Shown here in pieces: positions 1 through 6,757 of a stretch of DNA of 17,374 nucleotides; position 1 is the first letter of the stretch; every line of letters begins with the position of its first letter. The position numbers were made by a program, and so were the translations under genes. The notes below the pieces were generated by a model. The model did no database searches. It was not told the DNA's origin and saw only the letters and a list, made by a program, of their open reading frames with translations. Origin of the DNA: CAZLDI01 sp964558415 (GTDB lineage: Bacteria; Chloroflexota; Dehalococcoidia; SM23-28-2; RBG-16-64-32); contig CAZLDI010000030.1 in the NCBI GenBank assembly GCA_964558415.1, positions 1 to 17,374 of the forward strand, given 5' to 3'.

Positions 1-61
1 GCTCTCGCCTATCTCACCCCACAAGCGTTCCACCGTCAAAATGCAGCCTAGAAAGAAGAGC

Positions 62-91
62 GGTGTACAGGATGTACCGAACGAGTACACC
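62..91. promoter_or_regulatory. Dyad element upstream of the first gene
   Basis: GGTGTAC (62-68) and GTACACC (85-91) form a 7-bp inverted repeat with a 16-nt spacer. Inside it lies the 17-mer TGTACCGAACGAGTACA (73-89), which matches 15 of 17 bases of a second copy at 6665-6681. The half-site TGTAC/GTACA occurs three times here, at 64-68, 73-77 and 85-89. It ends 25 nt before a -10-like box, so an operator for a dimeric regulator is the simplest reading. A hairpin ending an upstream transcript is possible, but there is no T-run after it. Confidence 0.45.
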
Positions 92-114
92 CCCTTCCGC
101 CTGACGCCACCAAC

Positions 115-120
115 TATCAT
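115..120 (+). promoter_or_regulatory. -10 box of a probable leaderless promoter
   Basis: TATCAT ends exactly six bases before the ATG at 127, which would place the transcript start at or next to the start codon. No Shine-Dalgarno sequence precedes the ATG, which agrees with leaderless expression. No good -35 hexamer is visible, so the dyad at 62-91 may be bound by an activator. The start site is inferred. Confidence 0.4.
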
Positions 121-126
121 TACGCC

Positions 127-450
127 ATGACCACAGAGGCCCGGCTGGCGTTCATCGCCTTCTTCGTCCTGGTCTGGTGCTTCTTCGCGCTACTACCATG
201 GGCCATCGCAGCCGTAATCACACAGGGTCGCGGCGCTCTGCTTGCGCTGCCACTGGCGGTCGCCGCGGGCGCAGCCTTCGGCGTCGCCGTCCCGCTCGCC
301 GGCCTGCGAGACGCCACCGGCTTCTTCCTCAGCCTTCCGGCGGCGGCGCTGGGCGGTGTGGTCGGGTCATGCGCAGGGGTCTGGCTGGGGCGAAGGATGA
401 CGGTGGAGGCGGAGTCCGAGGCGGCCCCGCGCCCGTCCACAGAGGCCTGA
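127..450 (+). CDS. Small three-helix membrane protein, unknown function
   Basis: This 107-residue protein has three predicted membrane segments at about residues 7-31, 37-58 and 65-88, rich in Ala, Gly, Leu and Val. Short basic loops (R35, R61, R89-R90) separate or flank them. The C-terminal tail (91-107) is short and acidic, with Glu and Pro. I recognise no family. The start is supported by the -10 box six bases upstream and the absence of any in-frame alternative with a ribosome binding site. It is followed after a short gap by the TIM-barrel gene, which seems to have its own promoter. An inner-membrane location is expected from the hydrophobicity; nothing in the neighbours indicates a role. 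Confidence 0.7.
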   Translation: MTTEARLAFIAFFVLVWCFFALLPWAIAAVITQGRGALLALPLAVAAGAAFGVAVPLAGLRDATGFFLSLPAAALGGVVGSCAGVWLGRRMTVEAESEAAPRPSTEA

Positions 451-465
451 AGGCGCTGCGCTACA

Positions 466-495
466 TTCGACCCTTCCCTCATGCTCGCATACACT
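466..495 (+). promoter_or_regulatory. Probable leaderless promoter of the TIM-barrel gene
   Basis: TACACT (490-495) is a good -10 box ending six bases before the ATG at 502. This is the same geometry as TATCAT before the ATG at 127. A weak -35-like TTCGAC lies at 466-471 with an 18-nt spacer. No ribosome binding site precedes either in-frame ATG (481 or 502). Leaderless initiation at 502 is inferred. Confidence 0.45.
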
Positions 496-501
496 CCATC
501 T

Positions 502-1458
502 ATGAACGACACGCTTTCGCCTGTTTACGCCCTCTCCACCATGTGGTCACAGGGCCGCTTCAAGCGCGACGGCGACGATCACGACGATATGGCTGCCTTC
601 GCGGAAACTGCCGCCGGCCTCGGCTTTCCGCACATCGAGATCAACTACGTGATCCCACCGCAGGGAGTCGAGACCTTGCTGGCGTCGAACCACGTCGCGG
701 TCTCCTCTGTGCACTCGCCCTGTCCGCGGGTGAAGGCGCCTGACGGGCGTCTGTCCGACGCCCTCAACCTCGCGGCTCTGGACGAGGACGAGCGCGCGCT
801 GGCCGTGGAGCTTGCGCAGGCGTCGGTTGACATCGCCAGGCGGGCCGGCGCGCCGTCCATCGTCGTGCATCTCGGGGGCATCGGCTCTGCCATCTTCCAG
901 GAGGAGCGCGAATTGCGCCGTGCGTACGACGCCGGCGAGCGAAGCGGCGAGCGGATCGAGACGCTCCGGAAGACAGCCGTCGAGCGGCGGGCTACAGAAG
1001 GCCCGCGGTGGCTCGCGCAGGCTAAGCGCTCGCTCGCCGAAATCGCTGAATACGCTGCCGTAAACGGCGTCTCCATCGGGCTTGAGAACCGCTTCCACTA
1101 CCACGAGTTCCCGAGCGTAGACGAGATACCCGAGCTGCTGGCCGACTATCCCGAGAATGTCGCCGGCTTCTGGCTGGACGTCGGCCACGCGGAGGTCCTG
1201 GACCGGCTCGGCCTCGTGCCGCGCCGCCGCTGGTTGGACGAACTCGGCCGCCGCTGCATCGGCTCGCACGTCCACGATGTTGACGGCCTCGCGGACCACC
1301 GCGCGCCGGGGTTGGGCACGGCGGACTGGGACCATTACTCCGCGAAGTTGCCTCCCCACATCCCACGCATCTTCGAGATCAATCAGAAGACCTCCGAAGA
1401 GCACGTGAGGGCAGCGATCCCATATCTGCGCGAGCGGGGCGTTCTGCCGGCAGGTTGA
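502..1458 (+). CDS. Sugar phosphate isomerase/epimerase-like TIM-barrel protein
   Basis: A 318-residue xylose-isomerase-like TIM-barrel protein (AP-endonuclease-2 superfamily), a family of metal-dependent sugar or polyol isomerases and epimerases, usually cytosolic. Expected metal-site motifs occur in order, numbered from the ATG at 502: VVHLGG with H123, GLENR with E195, WLDVGH with D226 and H229, SHVHD with H256, H258 and D259, and FEIN with E292. The pattern Glu, Asp/His, His and final Glu agrees with a divalent-metal isomerase. An in-frame ATG at 481 would add seven residues (MLAYTPS), but the start at 502 is preferred because a -10 box lies between the two. The region at about residues 134-170 is Arg/Glu-rich and probably a helical insertion. 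Substrate is unknown; hydroxypyruvate, inositol or keto-sugar substrates are typical of the family. Confidence 0.8.
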   Translation: MNDTLSPVYALSTMWSQGRFKRDGDDHDDMAAFAETAAGLGFPHIEINYVIPPQGVETLLASNHVAVSSVHSPCPRVKAPDGRLSDALNLAALDEDERALAVELAQASVDIARRAGAPSIVVHLGGIGSAIFQEERELRRAYDAGERSGERIETLRKTAVERRATEGPRWLAQAKRSLAEIAEYAAVNGVSIGLENRFHYHEFPSVDEIPELLADYPENVAGFWLDVGHAEVLDRLGLVPRRRWLDELGRRCIGSHVHDVDGLADHRAPGLGTADWDHYSAKLPPHIPRIFEINQKTSEEHVRAAIPYLRERGVLPAG

Positions 1459-1474
1459 AGGGCGATGTGACCTC

Positions 1475-1496
1475 TTGTGATACGATGTAGTCACAA
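1475..1496. promoter_or_regulatory. Operator and extended -10 promoter of the toxin-antitoxin operon
   Basis: TTGTGA (1475-1480) and TCACAA (1491-1496) are perfect 6-bp inverted arms separated by 10 nt. A second, nested pairing is TGTGAC (1466-1471) with GTCACA (1490-1495). An extended -10, TGATACGAT (1478-1486), lies between the arms, and the antitoxin ATG (1496) is at the right arm. A dyad over the core promoter is the usual layout for VapB/Phd autoregulation. A TTGAAG -35-like box (1455-1460) overlaps the previous stop codon but has a long 20-nt spacer. Confidence 0.55.
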
Positions 1497-1774
1497 TGAT
1501 AGAAGTCAGTATTCGTGAGCTGAAGGCGCATCTGTCCGAATACGTGAGGCGAACTGGAGGAGGTGAAAGCGTCACCATCACACGTCGCGGGAAGCCGGTC
1601 GCGGTCTTGACCGCCGCCGAGCCCGAGAGTGAGCTGGACCGCAAGCTGCAGGGGCTTGTCGCGGGCGGTGTGCTCCTCTGGGCGGGCAGCAAACCGAGGT
1701 TCCCAAAACGGCGCGTGAAGCTGCGCGGTGAAGGGCCGACGATTTCGCAAATGGTCGTCGAAGACCGGCGTTGA
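1496..1774 (+). CDS. vapB: Type II antitoxin, Phd/YefM (VapB-type) family
   Basis: This 92-residue antitoxin would neutralise the PIN toxin encoded next and repress its own operon. The N-terminal half (1-50) has the Phd/YefM DNA-binding fold signature: IRELKAHLSEYVRR, then VTITRRGKPVAVL. The C-terminal tail contains the VapB toxin-binding pattern GPTISQMVVEDRR, of the usual form Gly-x-x-(I/L)-S-x-(M/I)-(V/I)-x-(E/D)-D-R. The gene starts 37 nt after the TIM-barrel stop, and its start codon lies at the edge of an inverted repeat that covers the -10. There is no clear ribosome binding site, so near-leaderless translation is possible. The stop overlaps the toxin start by TTGA (1771-1774), which implies translational coupling. 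The family call is secure; the symbol is by class only. Confidence 0.88.
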   Translation: MIEVSIRELKAHLSEYVRRTGGGESVTITRRGKPVAVLTAAEPESELDRKLQGLVAGGVLLWAGSKPRFPKRRVKLRGEGPTISQMVVEDRR

Positions 1775-2205
1775 TCGTCTACCTTGACACGAGCAGCCTG
1801 CTGAAGATCTTCGTGAACGAGCCGGGTTCGCCCGAAGTTGCCGAGCTAGTTGCACGCTCTGAGCGCGTCGCAACATCCCTGGTGACGTACGCCGAGGGCC
1901 GCGCCGCGCTGGCCCGGGCGCGGAGGGGGTCCAGACTTACTGACCCCGAGTTCGCTACAGCCCTCGCAGCGTTCGAAGGCGAGTGGCCGACCTACAGCGT
2001 TCAGGGGGTATCGCATGTTCTCGTCCGGGAGGCTGGGGAGCTCGCTGACAGACACTTCCTCACGGTCATCGACGCCATTCACCTCGCCTCAGCTATCGTC
2101 ATTCAGCGGGCCGCGCGTGAGCCAGTAACGTTTTCCGCCGCGGATTCGCGCCTCGTGGATGCCGCGGAAGCCGAGGGCCTCACACCTGCGCGCTTGACCC
2201 CCTGA
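1771..2205 (+). CDS. vapC: PIN-domain ribonuclease toxin, VapC family
   Basis: A 144-residue PIN-domain protein, the probable toxin of a VapBC pair, acting as a Mg2+-dependent ribonuclease in the cytosol. The acidic residues of the active site are all present: D6 in YLDTSSLLK, E42 in TYAEGRAAL, D101 in IDAIHLASA and D125 in SAADSRLVDAA. The toxin therefore looks intact. Length is normal for the family. Translation starts at TTG (1771), overlapping the antitoxin TGA; this start is needed to include the first Asp, and no internal start would keep it. The RNA target cannot be read from sequence; VapC members cut tRNA or 23S rRNA loops. Its terminal bases also carry the -35 of the next gene's likely promoter. 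Confidence 0.9.
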   Translation: MIVYLDTSSLLKIFVNEPGSPEVAELVARSERVATSLVTYAEGRAALARARRGSRLTDPEFATALAAFEGEWPTYSVQGVSHVLVREAGELADRHFLTVIDAIHLASAIVIQRAAREPVTFSAADSRLVDAAEAEGLTPARLTP

Positions 2206-2222
2206 CCGACTGACCCTATGCT
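2194..2222 (+). promoter_or_regulatory. Promoter of the first serine hydrolase gene
   Basis: TTGACC (2194-2199), a 17-nt spacer and TATGCT (2217-2222) give a sigma-70-like promoter with optimal spacing. The -35 lies inside the end of vapC. The motif TGACC occurs three times at 8-nt steps (2195, 2203, 2211). The predicted start near 2229 would give a short leader containing AGGAGG (2238-2243), nine bases before the ATG at 2253. Confidence 0.5.
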
Positions 2223-2252
2223 CCGCATCACCAGTGCAGGAGGCAGCGTGTC

Positions 2253-3440
2253 ATGCCCGGAACCGTAGCACCAAGATTCGAACGCGTACGCGAGGCTTTC
2301 GAGCAACAGCTCGCCGACGGCAAGCACATCGGCGCGGCCTTCGCGCTCTACCACAACGGTGAACTCGTCGCCGATTTCTGGGGTGGCGCCGTCAATGAAG
2401 ACACGGGCGCCGCGTGGGAGCAGCACTCGAAAGCGGTAGTCTTCTCGACTACCAAGGGCCTGGCGGCCACCTGCCTACACATGCTTGTCGATCGGGGCAA
2501 GCTCTCTTATGGCGATCCGGTCTCGAAGCACTGGCCGGAGTTCGCGCGCAACGGCAAGCAGGAGATCACGGTCTATCACGTGCTCACGCACCAGGCCGGC
2601 ATTCCGCAGCAGCCGGAAGGGCTGGGCATCCAGGCGATGCTGGATTGGGAGGCGATGGTGCGCGGCATGGAGGAGCTGGCCCCTCTCTGGAAGCCCGGCG
2701 AGATGTCCGGCTATCACGCGATAAACTTCGGGTGGCTCGTCGGCGAGATCGTCCGCCGCGTGGACGGCCGCACGATCGGCACCTTCCTGCGCGACGAGGT
2801 CGCCGGGCCGCTGGGCCTGCGCGACTTGCATATCGGTCTGCCCGCGGCTGAAGAGCCGAAGGTCGCGAGGCTGCGGCCGCCGCCGGATCAAACGGAAAGC
2901 TTACCCGCCGAGATGCGAGAGTTGCTGGAGCGCTGGCGCGACCCGGCGACGATCCCGGGTAAGGTGGTCCCGCCGGACCTCACCGATCTGACGGAGTTCA
3001 TGAACACGCCGGAGGCGCACCGCGCGGAGATCCCCGCAGCCGGCGGCATAGCGACCGCTCGCGACCTCGCCCGCCTGTATGCCTGCCTGGGGAACGGTGG
3101 TTCGCTTGGTGGCGTCACGTTGATGCGGCCGGAGACGATAGCGGCAGCGAGCACACGGCAGACGTTCCGGCCCGATGCCGTGCTGATGGTGCCGGTGGGA
3201 TGGGCGATGGGCTACGGCACTGGCGGCACGCCAATCAGCGTCGCGGGCCCGCGTGTCACCTCCTATGGCCACGCCGGCTTCGGCGGCTCCATCGGCTTCG
3301 CGGACCCGGAGATCGGGATGGCGTTTGGATACGTCCCCAATGCGCTGGTGATGGACCTGATCGGCGACGCCCGCGCGATGGAGCTCGCCGACACCGCGCG
3401 CACCTGCGCTGCGAGCCAGCCGGCGGGGCTCGCCCGCTGA
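2253..3440 (+). CDS. Beta-lactamase-fold serine hydrolase (class C / EstB-like esterase)
   Basis: A 395-residue member of the class C beta-lactamase/penicillin-binding-protein-like superfamily; most relatives are esterases or peptidases rather than true beta-lactamases. The catalytic motifs are visible: S65-T-T-K68 in VFSTTKGLA (nucleophile and general base), Y154 in SGYHAINFGW, and the third motif H340-A-G342 in SYGHAGFGGS, which replaces the KTG of classical beta-lactamases. HAG is the form common in EstB-like carboxylesterases, so ester hydrolysis is the likely activity. I see no signal peptide, so the enzyme is probably cytosolic. The start is supported by AGGAGG nine bases upstream. A GNAT acetyltransferase follows after 66 nt. 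A second superfamily member lies on the other strand at 9759-10958, but the two differ widely in sequence. Substrate unknown. Confidence 0.87.
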   Translation: MPGTVAPRFERVREAFEQQLADGKHIGAAFALYHNGELVADFWGGAVNEDTGAAWEQHSKAVVFSTTKGLAATCLHMLVDRGKLSYGDPVSKHWPEFARNGKQEITVYHVLTHQAGIPQQPEGLGIQAMLDWEAMVRGMEELAPLWKPGEMSGYHAINFGWLVGEIVRRVDGRTIGTFLRDEVAGPLGLRDLHIGLPAAEEPKVARLRPPPDQTESLPAEMRELLERWRDPATIPGKVVPPDLTDLTEFMNTPEAHRAEIPAAGGIATARDLARLYACLGNGGSLGGVTLMRPETIAAASTRQTFRPDAVLMVPVGWAMGYGTGGTPISVAGPRVTSYGHAGFGGSIGFADPEIGMAFGYVPNALVMDLIGDARAMELADTARTCAASQPAGLAR

Positions 3441-3506
3441 AGCGGTCGTTGTCTGAATTCGAGGCCGCCCATGGCTTGGACATAGGCCCGTAGAGGAGCA
3501 CGACCA

Positions 3507-4049
3507 ATGATCGAAGGTGAGCTGATCCGCCTGCGAGCCATTGAGCCAGCTGACGCTGAGCGCGCCCATGCCTGGATAAACGACCGCGAAGTCACCCGTT
3601 TCATACTCGGCGGGCGCTACCCCGTTTCGCTTGCCGACGAGCAGGCGTGGGCGACGGAAGCGGCGCGCGGCAACGCCTTCCAGGACTCACGCCTCGCGAT
3701 CGAGACGAAAGACGGCGTTCACATCGGCAACTGCGGCCTGCACCGGGCGGTGCCTGAGGATCGCAGCGCGGAGTTGGGCATCATGATCGGCGACAAGGAT
3801 TACTGGTCGAAGGGCTACGGCACTGATACTGTGCGCACTCTCTGCCGCTTCGGCTTTCAGCAGATGAACCTGCACCGGATAGCGCTGGGCGTACTGGAGT
3901 TCAACGACAGGGGCATCGCCTGCTACAAGAAGTGCGGATTCGTCGAGGAAGGCCGCTTCCGCCAGAACTTCTACATTGACGGGCGCTACTGGGACACGAT
4001 CCGCATGAGCGTCCTTCGGGAAGAGTTCGAGGCGCTGCACCCCGCTTGA
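3507..4049 (+). CDS. GNAT N-acetyltransferase, RimJ/RimL type
   Basis: A 180-residue GCN5-related acetyltransferase that would move an acetyl group from acetyl-CoA to an amine, in the cytosol. It begins with the typical IRLRAIEPADAE strand-helix of the RimJ/RimL group. The acetyl-CoA pyrophosphate loop is at residues 99-109 (YWSKGYGTDTV), followed by the family hallmarks NLHRIAL (121-127) and NDRGIACYKKCGF (133-145). Length is normal and nothing is missing. The ATG is preceded by GAGGAG at 3493-3498. It lies between a serine hydrolase and an amidase in the same direction, with gaps of 66 and 54 nt, so cotranscription is plausible. The substrate could be a protein N-terminus, a polyamine or an antibiotic; sequence alone does not decide. 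Confidence 0.88.
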   Translation: MIEGELIRLRAIEPADAERAHAWINDREVTRFILGGRYPVSLADEQAWATEAARGNAFQDSRLAIETKDGVHIGNCGLHRAVPEDRSAELGIMIGDKDYWSKGYGTDTVRTLCRFGFQQMNLHRIALGVLEFNDRGIACYKKCGFVEEGRFRQNFYIDGRYWDTIRMSVLREEFEALHPA

Positions 4050-4103
4050 CCCGCCACTGCCTATCTGCGAACGTGGCGATGAAGACATCGTGAGGAGGAG
4101 ACC

Positions 4104-5534
4104 ATGAACGATATCGCCCTTCTGGACGCCACGGCGCAGGCCGAGCTGGTGCGCACGAAACAGGTCAAGCCGATCGAGCTCGTAGAGTCCACGATCGAGC
4201 GCATCGGGCGTGTGAACCCGCAGATCAACGCCGTTGTCACACCGATGTACGATAACGCCCGCAAGGCCGCCGAAGGCCCGCTGCCAGACGGCCCCTTCAC
4301 GGGCGTGCCGTTCCTGCTGAAGGACCTCGGGCCCATGTACGCGGGCGTCCGCCAGACGATGGGCACGGCGCTCCTGAAGTTCATGGTGGCGCCAATCGAC
4401 AGCGAGCTCACGAAGCGCTACAAGGCGGCCGGACTGGTCGTGACCGGCAAGACGAACACGCCGGAGTTCGGGCTGGTACCCACTACGGAGTCGAAGCTCT
4501 TAGGCCCCTGCCGCAACCCCTGGGACACCACGCGGACGACCGGCGGTTCCAGCGGAGGCTCGGCGGCCGCGGTGGCGGTGGGGATCGTGCCGATAGCGCA
4601 CGCGAACGACGGCGGCGGCAGCATCCGCATCCCTGCCTCTTGCTGCGGGGTGTTCGGGCTGAAGCCGACCCGCGCGCGGACGCCGCTGGGCCCGCTGTTC
4701 GGGGACCAGTTGAGCGGCCTGACGATTGACCACGCCGTCAGCCGCACGGTGCGCGACAGCGCGGCCCTGCTCGATGCTTCCGCAGGCCCGGACCTCGGCG
4801 ACCCGTACTGCGCGCCTCCGCAGGAACGCCCTTACGTACAAGAGTTGGGCGCGGACCCGGGCCGCCTGCGCATCGCCTTCACGACCAAGCGGCTGTACGG
4901 CGACGGCGTCCTGCACCCGGATTGCATTGCCGCCGTCGATGATGCCGCGAAACTATGCGAGGACCTGGGCCACGAGGTCGTCGAGGATGCGCCGGCGCTC
5001 AACGCTCAGCAGCTCCTCGAAGCCTTCACGAACATGTGGCAGGCCGGCGTTGCCCACTCCATCGATGCCGTCGCCCAGGTACTGGGGCGGCTGCCGAACG
5101 ACGACGAAATCGAGCCGCTGACCCGCACGCTCTACGAAGCGGGCAAGCAGGTGGACGCCTCGGCTTACTTGATCGCGGTGTCTCAGATGCAGCTGATGAC
5201 GCGGCTGGTCGCGGCATTCCACCAGCGGTACGACCTCTGGCTGACGCCGACGCTGGCCGAACCGCCCGTACCCCTGGGCACCTTCGTGTCGACGCCGGAC
5301 AACCCCCTGGCCGGCTTCGAGCGCGCCGGGGAGTTCGTGCCGTTCACGCCGCTTCAGAACGCCACCGGCCAGCCCGCGATGAGCGTGCCGCTTTCCTGGA
5401 ACGCCGCAGGCCTGCCCATCGGCGTTCACTTCGTCGCCCGCTTCGGCGACGAGGCCACCCTCTTCCGTGTCGCAGCGCAGCTGGAAGAGGCGCGCCCCTG
5501 GGCGCACAAGCGCCCGCCGGTCAGCGCGGTGTAG
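4104..5534 (+). CDS. Amidase, amidase-signature family
   Basis: A 476-residue amidase-signature enzyme, which hydrolyses carboxamides to acid and ammonia or amine. The Ser-cisSer-Lys triad is complete: K73 in VPFLLKDLG, cis-Ser S149 in TTGGSSGGSAAA, and nucleophile S173 in GGGSIRIP, 24 residues later as in characterised members. The FGLKPTRAR segment after the nucleophile is also standard. There is no signal peptide. It has a strong ribosome binding site (GAGGAGGAG, 4092-4100). The absence of gatB or gatC nearby, and the poor resemblance to the GatA C-terminus, argue against a glutamyl-tRNA amidotransferase subunit. A 6-aminohexanoate, aryl or acyl amidase is possible. A GC hairpin starts on its stop codon. 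Substrate unknown. Confidence 0.9.
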   Translation: MNDIALLDATAQAELVRTKQVKPIELVESTIERIGRVNPQINAVVTPMYDNARKAAEGPLPDGPFTGVPFLLKDLGPMYAGVRQTMGTALLKFMVAPIDSELTKRYKAAGLVVTGKTNTPEFGLVPTTESKLLGPCRNPWDTTRTTGGSSGGSAAAVAVGIVPIAHANDGGGSIRIPASCCGVFGLKPTRARTPLGPLFGDQLSGLTIDHAVSRTVRDSAALLDASAGPDLGDPYCAPPQERPYVQELGADPGRLRIAFTTKRLYGDGVLHPDCIAAVDDAAKLCEDLGHEVVEDAPALNAQQLLEAFTNMWQAGVAHSIDAVAQVLGRLPNDDEIEPLTRTLYEAGKQVDASAYLIAVSQMQLMTRLVAAFHQRYDLWLTPTLAEPPVPLGTFVSTPDNPLAGFERAGEFVPFTPLQNATGQPAMSVPLSWNAAGLPIGVHFVARFGDEATLFRVAAQLEEARPWAHKRPPVSAV

Positions 5535-5556
5535 GGGCGAAGGCCCGCTTCGCCCC
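5534..5556 (+). terminator. GC-rich hairpin on the amidase stop codon
   Basis: GGGGCGAAG (5534-5542) pairs perfectly with CTTCGCCCC (5548-5556) around a 5-nt loop. The left arm starts on the last base of the TAG stop. There is no T-run downstream, so it is not a standard intrinsic terminator. It could stabilise the mRNA 3' end, terminate without a U-tract, or be a copy of an intergenic palindrome family (compare 13259-13280). Confidence 0.5.
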
Positions 5557-5599
5557 CGGTCTGGGCGTTACGAGCCCGCAACCATAAGGAGAAGACGCC

Positions 5600-6622
5600 A
5601 TGACCTCAACCGAACGACTGAACCGCCGGGTCCTCCTCGCCGAGCGGCCCACGGGCAAGCTCGAAGAACACCACTTCCGCCTCGTCGAATCGACCATCGG
5701 CGAGCCGGCGCCGGGCGAGGCCCTGTGCCGGACCATCCTGATCTCCATAGACGCCGCAAACCGCGCCTGGATGCAAGGGCGCACCTATCGCGAACAGCTC
5801 AGCGCCGGCGACGTCATGGCCGGCGGCACCCTCTCCGAAGTAGTCGCGGTGAACGGAGCGGACATCCCGCTGGGGACGATCGTGATGACTGAGGCAGGCT
5901 GGCAGGAGTACGCGCTTCTCCCGGCCGGTCGCCTGATCCCGGTCAGCGTCCGCGGCGAGCTCACGCACCACCTCAGCGTGCTGGGCATCACCGGACTCAC
6001 CGCCTACTTCGGGCTGCTCAAGATCGGTGAGCCAAAGACCGGTCAGACGGTCGTCGTCTCTGCGGCCGCCGGGGCGACGGGCAACGTCGTCGGCCAGATC
6101 GCGCGGATTCAGGGCGCGCGCGCCGTCGGCATCACCAGCTCCGACGAGAAGAACCGCATGCTGGAGGCCGACCTCGGCTTCGACGGCACGGTCAACCACC
6201 GCCGCGACACCCTCTTCGACGACCTGCGCGCCGCCTGCCCCAACGGCATCGACATCTACTTCGACAACGTCGGCGGGCGCGTACTGGAGACCGTGCTGCC
6301 GTTGATGAAGACCCGCGGCCGCATCGTCTGCTGCGGTGTGGTCTCGCAGTACGATACCGCGACGCCGGCGCCGGGCCCAGCAGGCGTCCCCGGCCAGCTC
6401 GTCGTCAAGCGCCTGCGCATGGAAGGGTTTCTCGTCAGCGATTTCCTGGCGGAATGGCCCGCCGCCACGCAGCAGCTCGCCGACTGGGTCGCGAGCGGCG
6501 AGCTCAAGGTGCTGGAAGACGTGTACGACGGCCTCGCATCCGCGCCGGCCGCGCTCATCGGGCTGCTCAACGGCAACAACACCGGCAAGTGGATGGTGCG
6601 GGTGGGGCCGGACTCGACGTAG
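5600..6622 (+). CDS. Zinc-free MDR oxidoreductase, NADP-dependent (CurA/leukotriene B4 dehydrogenase-like)
   Basis: A 340-residue medium-chain reductase of the zinc-independent 2-alkenal reductase group, which reduces the C=C bond of enones and enals with NADPH. The Rossmann loop SAAAGATGNVVGQIA occupies about residues 154-168, the AxxGxxG form typical of this branch. The later FDNVGG motif (221-226) and C-terminal GKWMVRV are also family marks. The N-terminal domain shows no zinc cysteines. The ATG at 5600 is preceded by AAGGAG (5586-5591). It follows the amidase after 65 nt, with a hairpin between, so it may or may not share that transcript. Likely role: detoxification of reactive carbonyl compounds or reduction of a catabolic intermediate. 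Substrate is inferred from family only. Confidence 0.88.
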   Translation: MTSTERLNRRVLLAERPTGKLEEHHFRLVESTIGEPAPGEALCRTILISIDAANRAWMQGRTYREQLSAGDVMAGGTLSEVVAVNGADIPLGTIVMTEAGWQEYALLPAGRLIPVSVRGELTHHLSVLGITGLTAYFGLLKIGEPKTGQTVVVSAAAGATGNVVGQIARIQGARAVGITSSDEKNRMLEADLGFDGTVNHRRDTLFDDLRAACPNGIDIYFDNVGGRVLETVLPLMKTRGRIVCCGVVSQYDTATPAPGPAGVPGQLVVKRLRMEGFLVSDFLAEWPAATQQLADWVASGELKVLEDVYDGLASAPAALIGLLNGNNTGKWMVRVGPDST

Positions 6623-6664
6623 AGCACCACCCAGAACTGGGACTTCAACCACCTCTGTCTCATA

Positions 6665-6681
6665 TGTACTGAATGAGTACA
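6665..6681. promoter_or_regulatory. 17-bp dyad operator candidate, second copy
   Basis: TGTACTGAATGAGTACA has perfect 6-bp arms around a 5-nt centre and differs from the 73-89 copy at only two positions. It ends five bases before the -35 of the lipoprotein promoter, a classic position for an activator site or an upstream repressor site. The cognate regulator is unknown and not evident in the window. Confidence 0.5.
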
Positions 6682-6686
6682 GCTGC

Positions 6687-6715
6687 TTGTCTTCCGCTCA
6701 ACCCGCTGCTATACT
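6687..6715 (+). promoter_or_regulatory. Strong extended -10 promoter of the cupredoxin lipoprotein gene
   Basis: TTGTCT (6687-6692), a 17-nt spacer and TATACT (6710-6715), with an extended -10 TG at 6707-6708, make this one of the best sigma-70-like promoters in the window. The transcript would start near 6722, giving a leader of about 36 nt that contains AAAGGAG (6742-6748). Confidence 0.6.
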
Positions 6716-6757
6716 GCCGTCGCCACTTGCCAAGGTGTAGGAAAGGAGCGATGCATC

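Noticed and set aside
1476..1495. CRP-type site TGTGA/TCACA before the antitoxin
   Set aside because: The half-sites match but are ten bases apart, not six, so autoregulation by the antitoxin is the better reading.
547..1692. Long minus-strand open frame opposite the TIM-barrel and antitoxin genes
   Set aside because: It is antisense to two genes with clear family motifs, and its own translation is Arg/Val/Asp-rich with no recognisable domain.
2253..3440. True class C beta-lactamase (antibiotic resistance)
   Set aside because: The third motif is HAG and not KTG, and there is no export signal; an esterase-like role fits better.
4104..5534. GatA subunit of the tRNA amidotransferase
   Set aside because: No gatB or gatC is nearby, and the C-terminal half does not look like GatA.
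5606..6652. 348-codon minus-strand open frame opposite the MDR reductase
   Set aside because: It mirrors a gene with full reductase motifs; long antisense frames are expected in GC-rich DNA.
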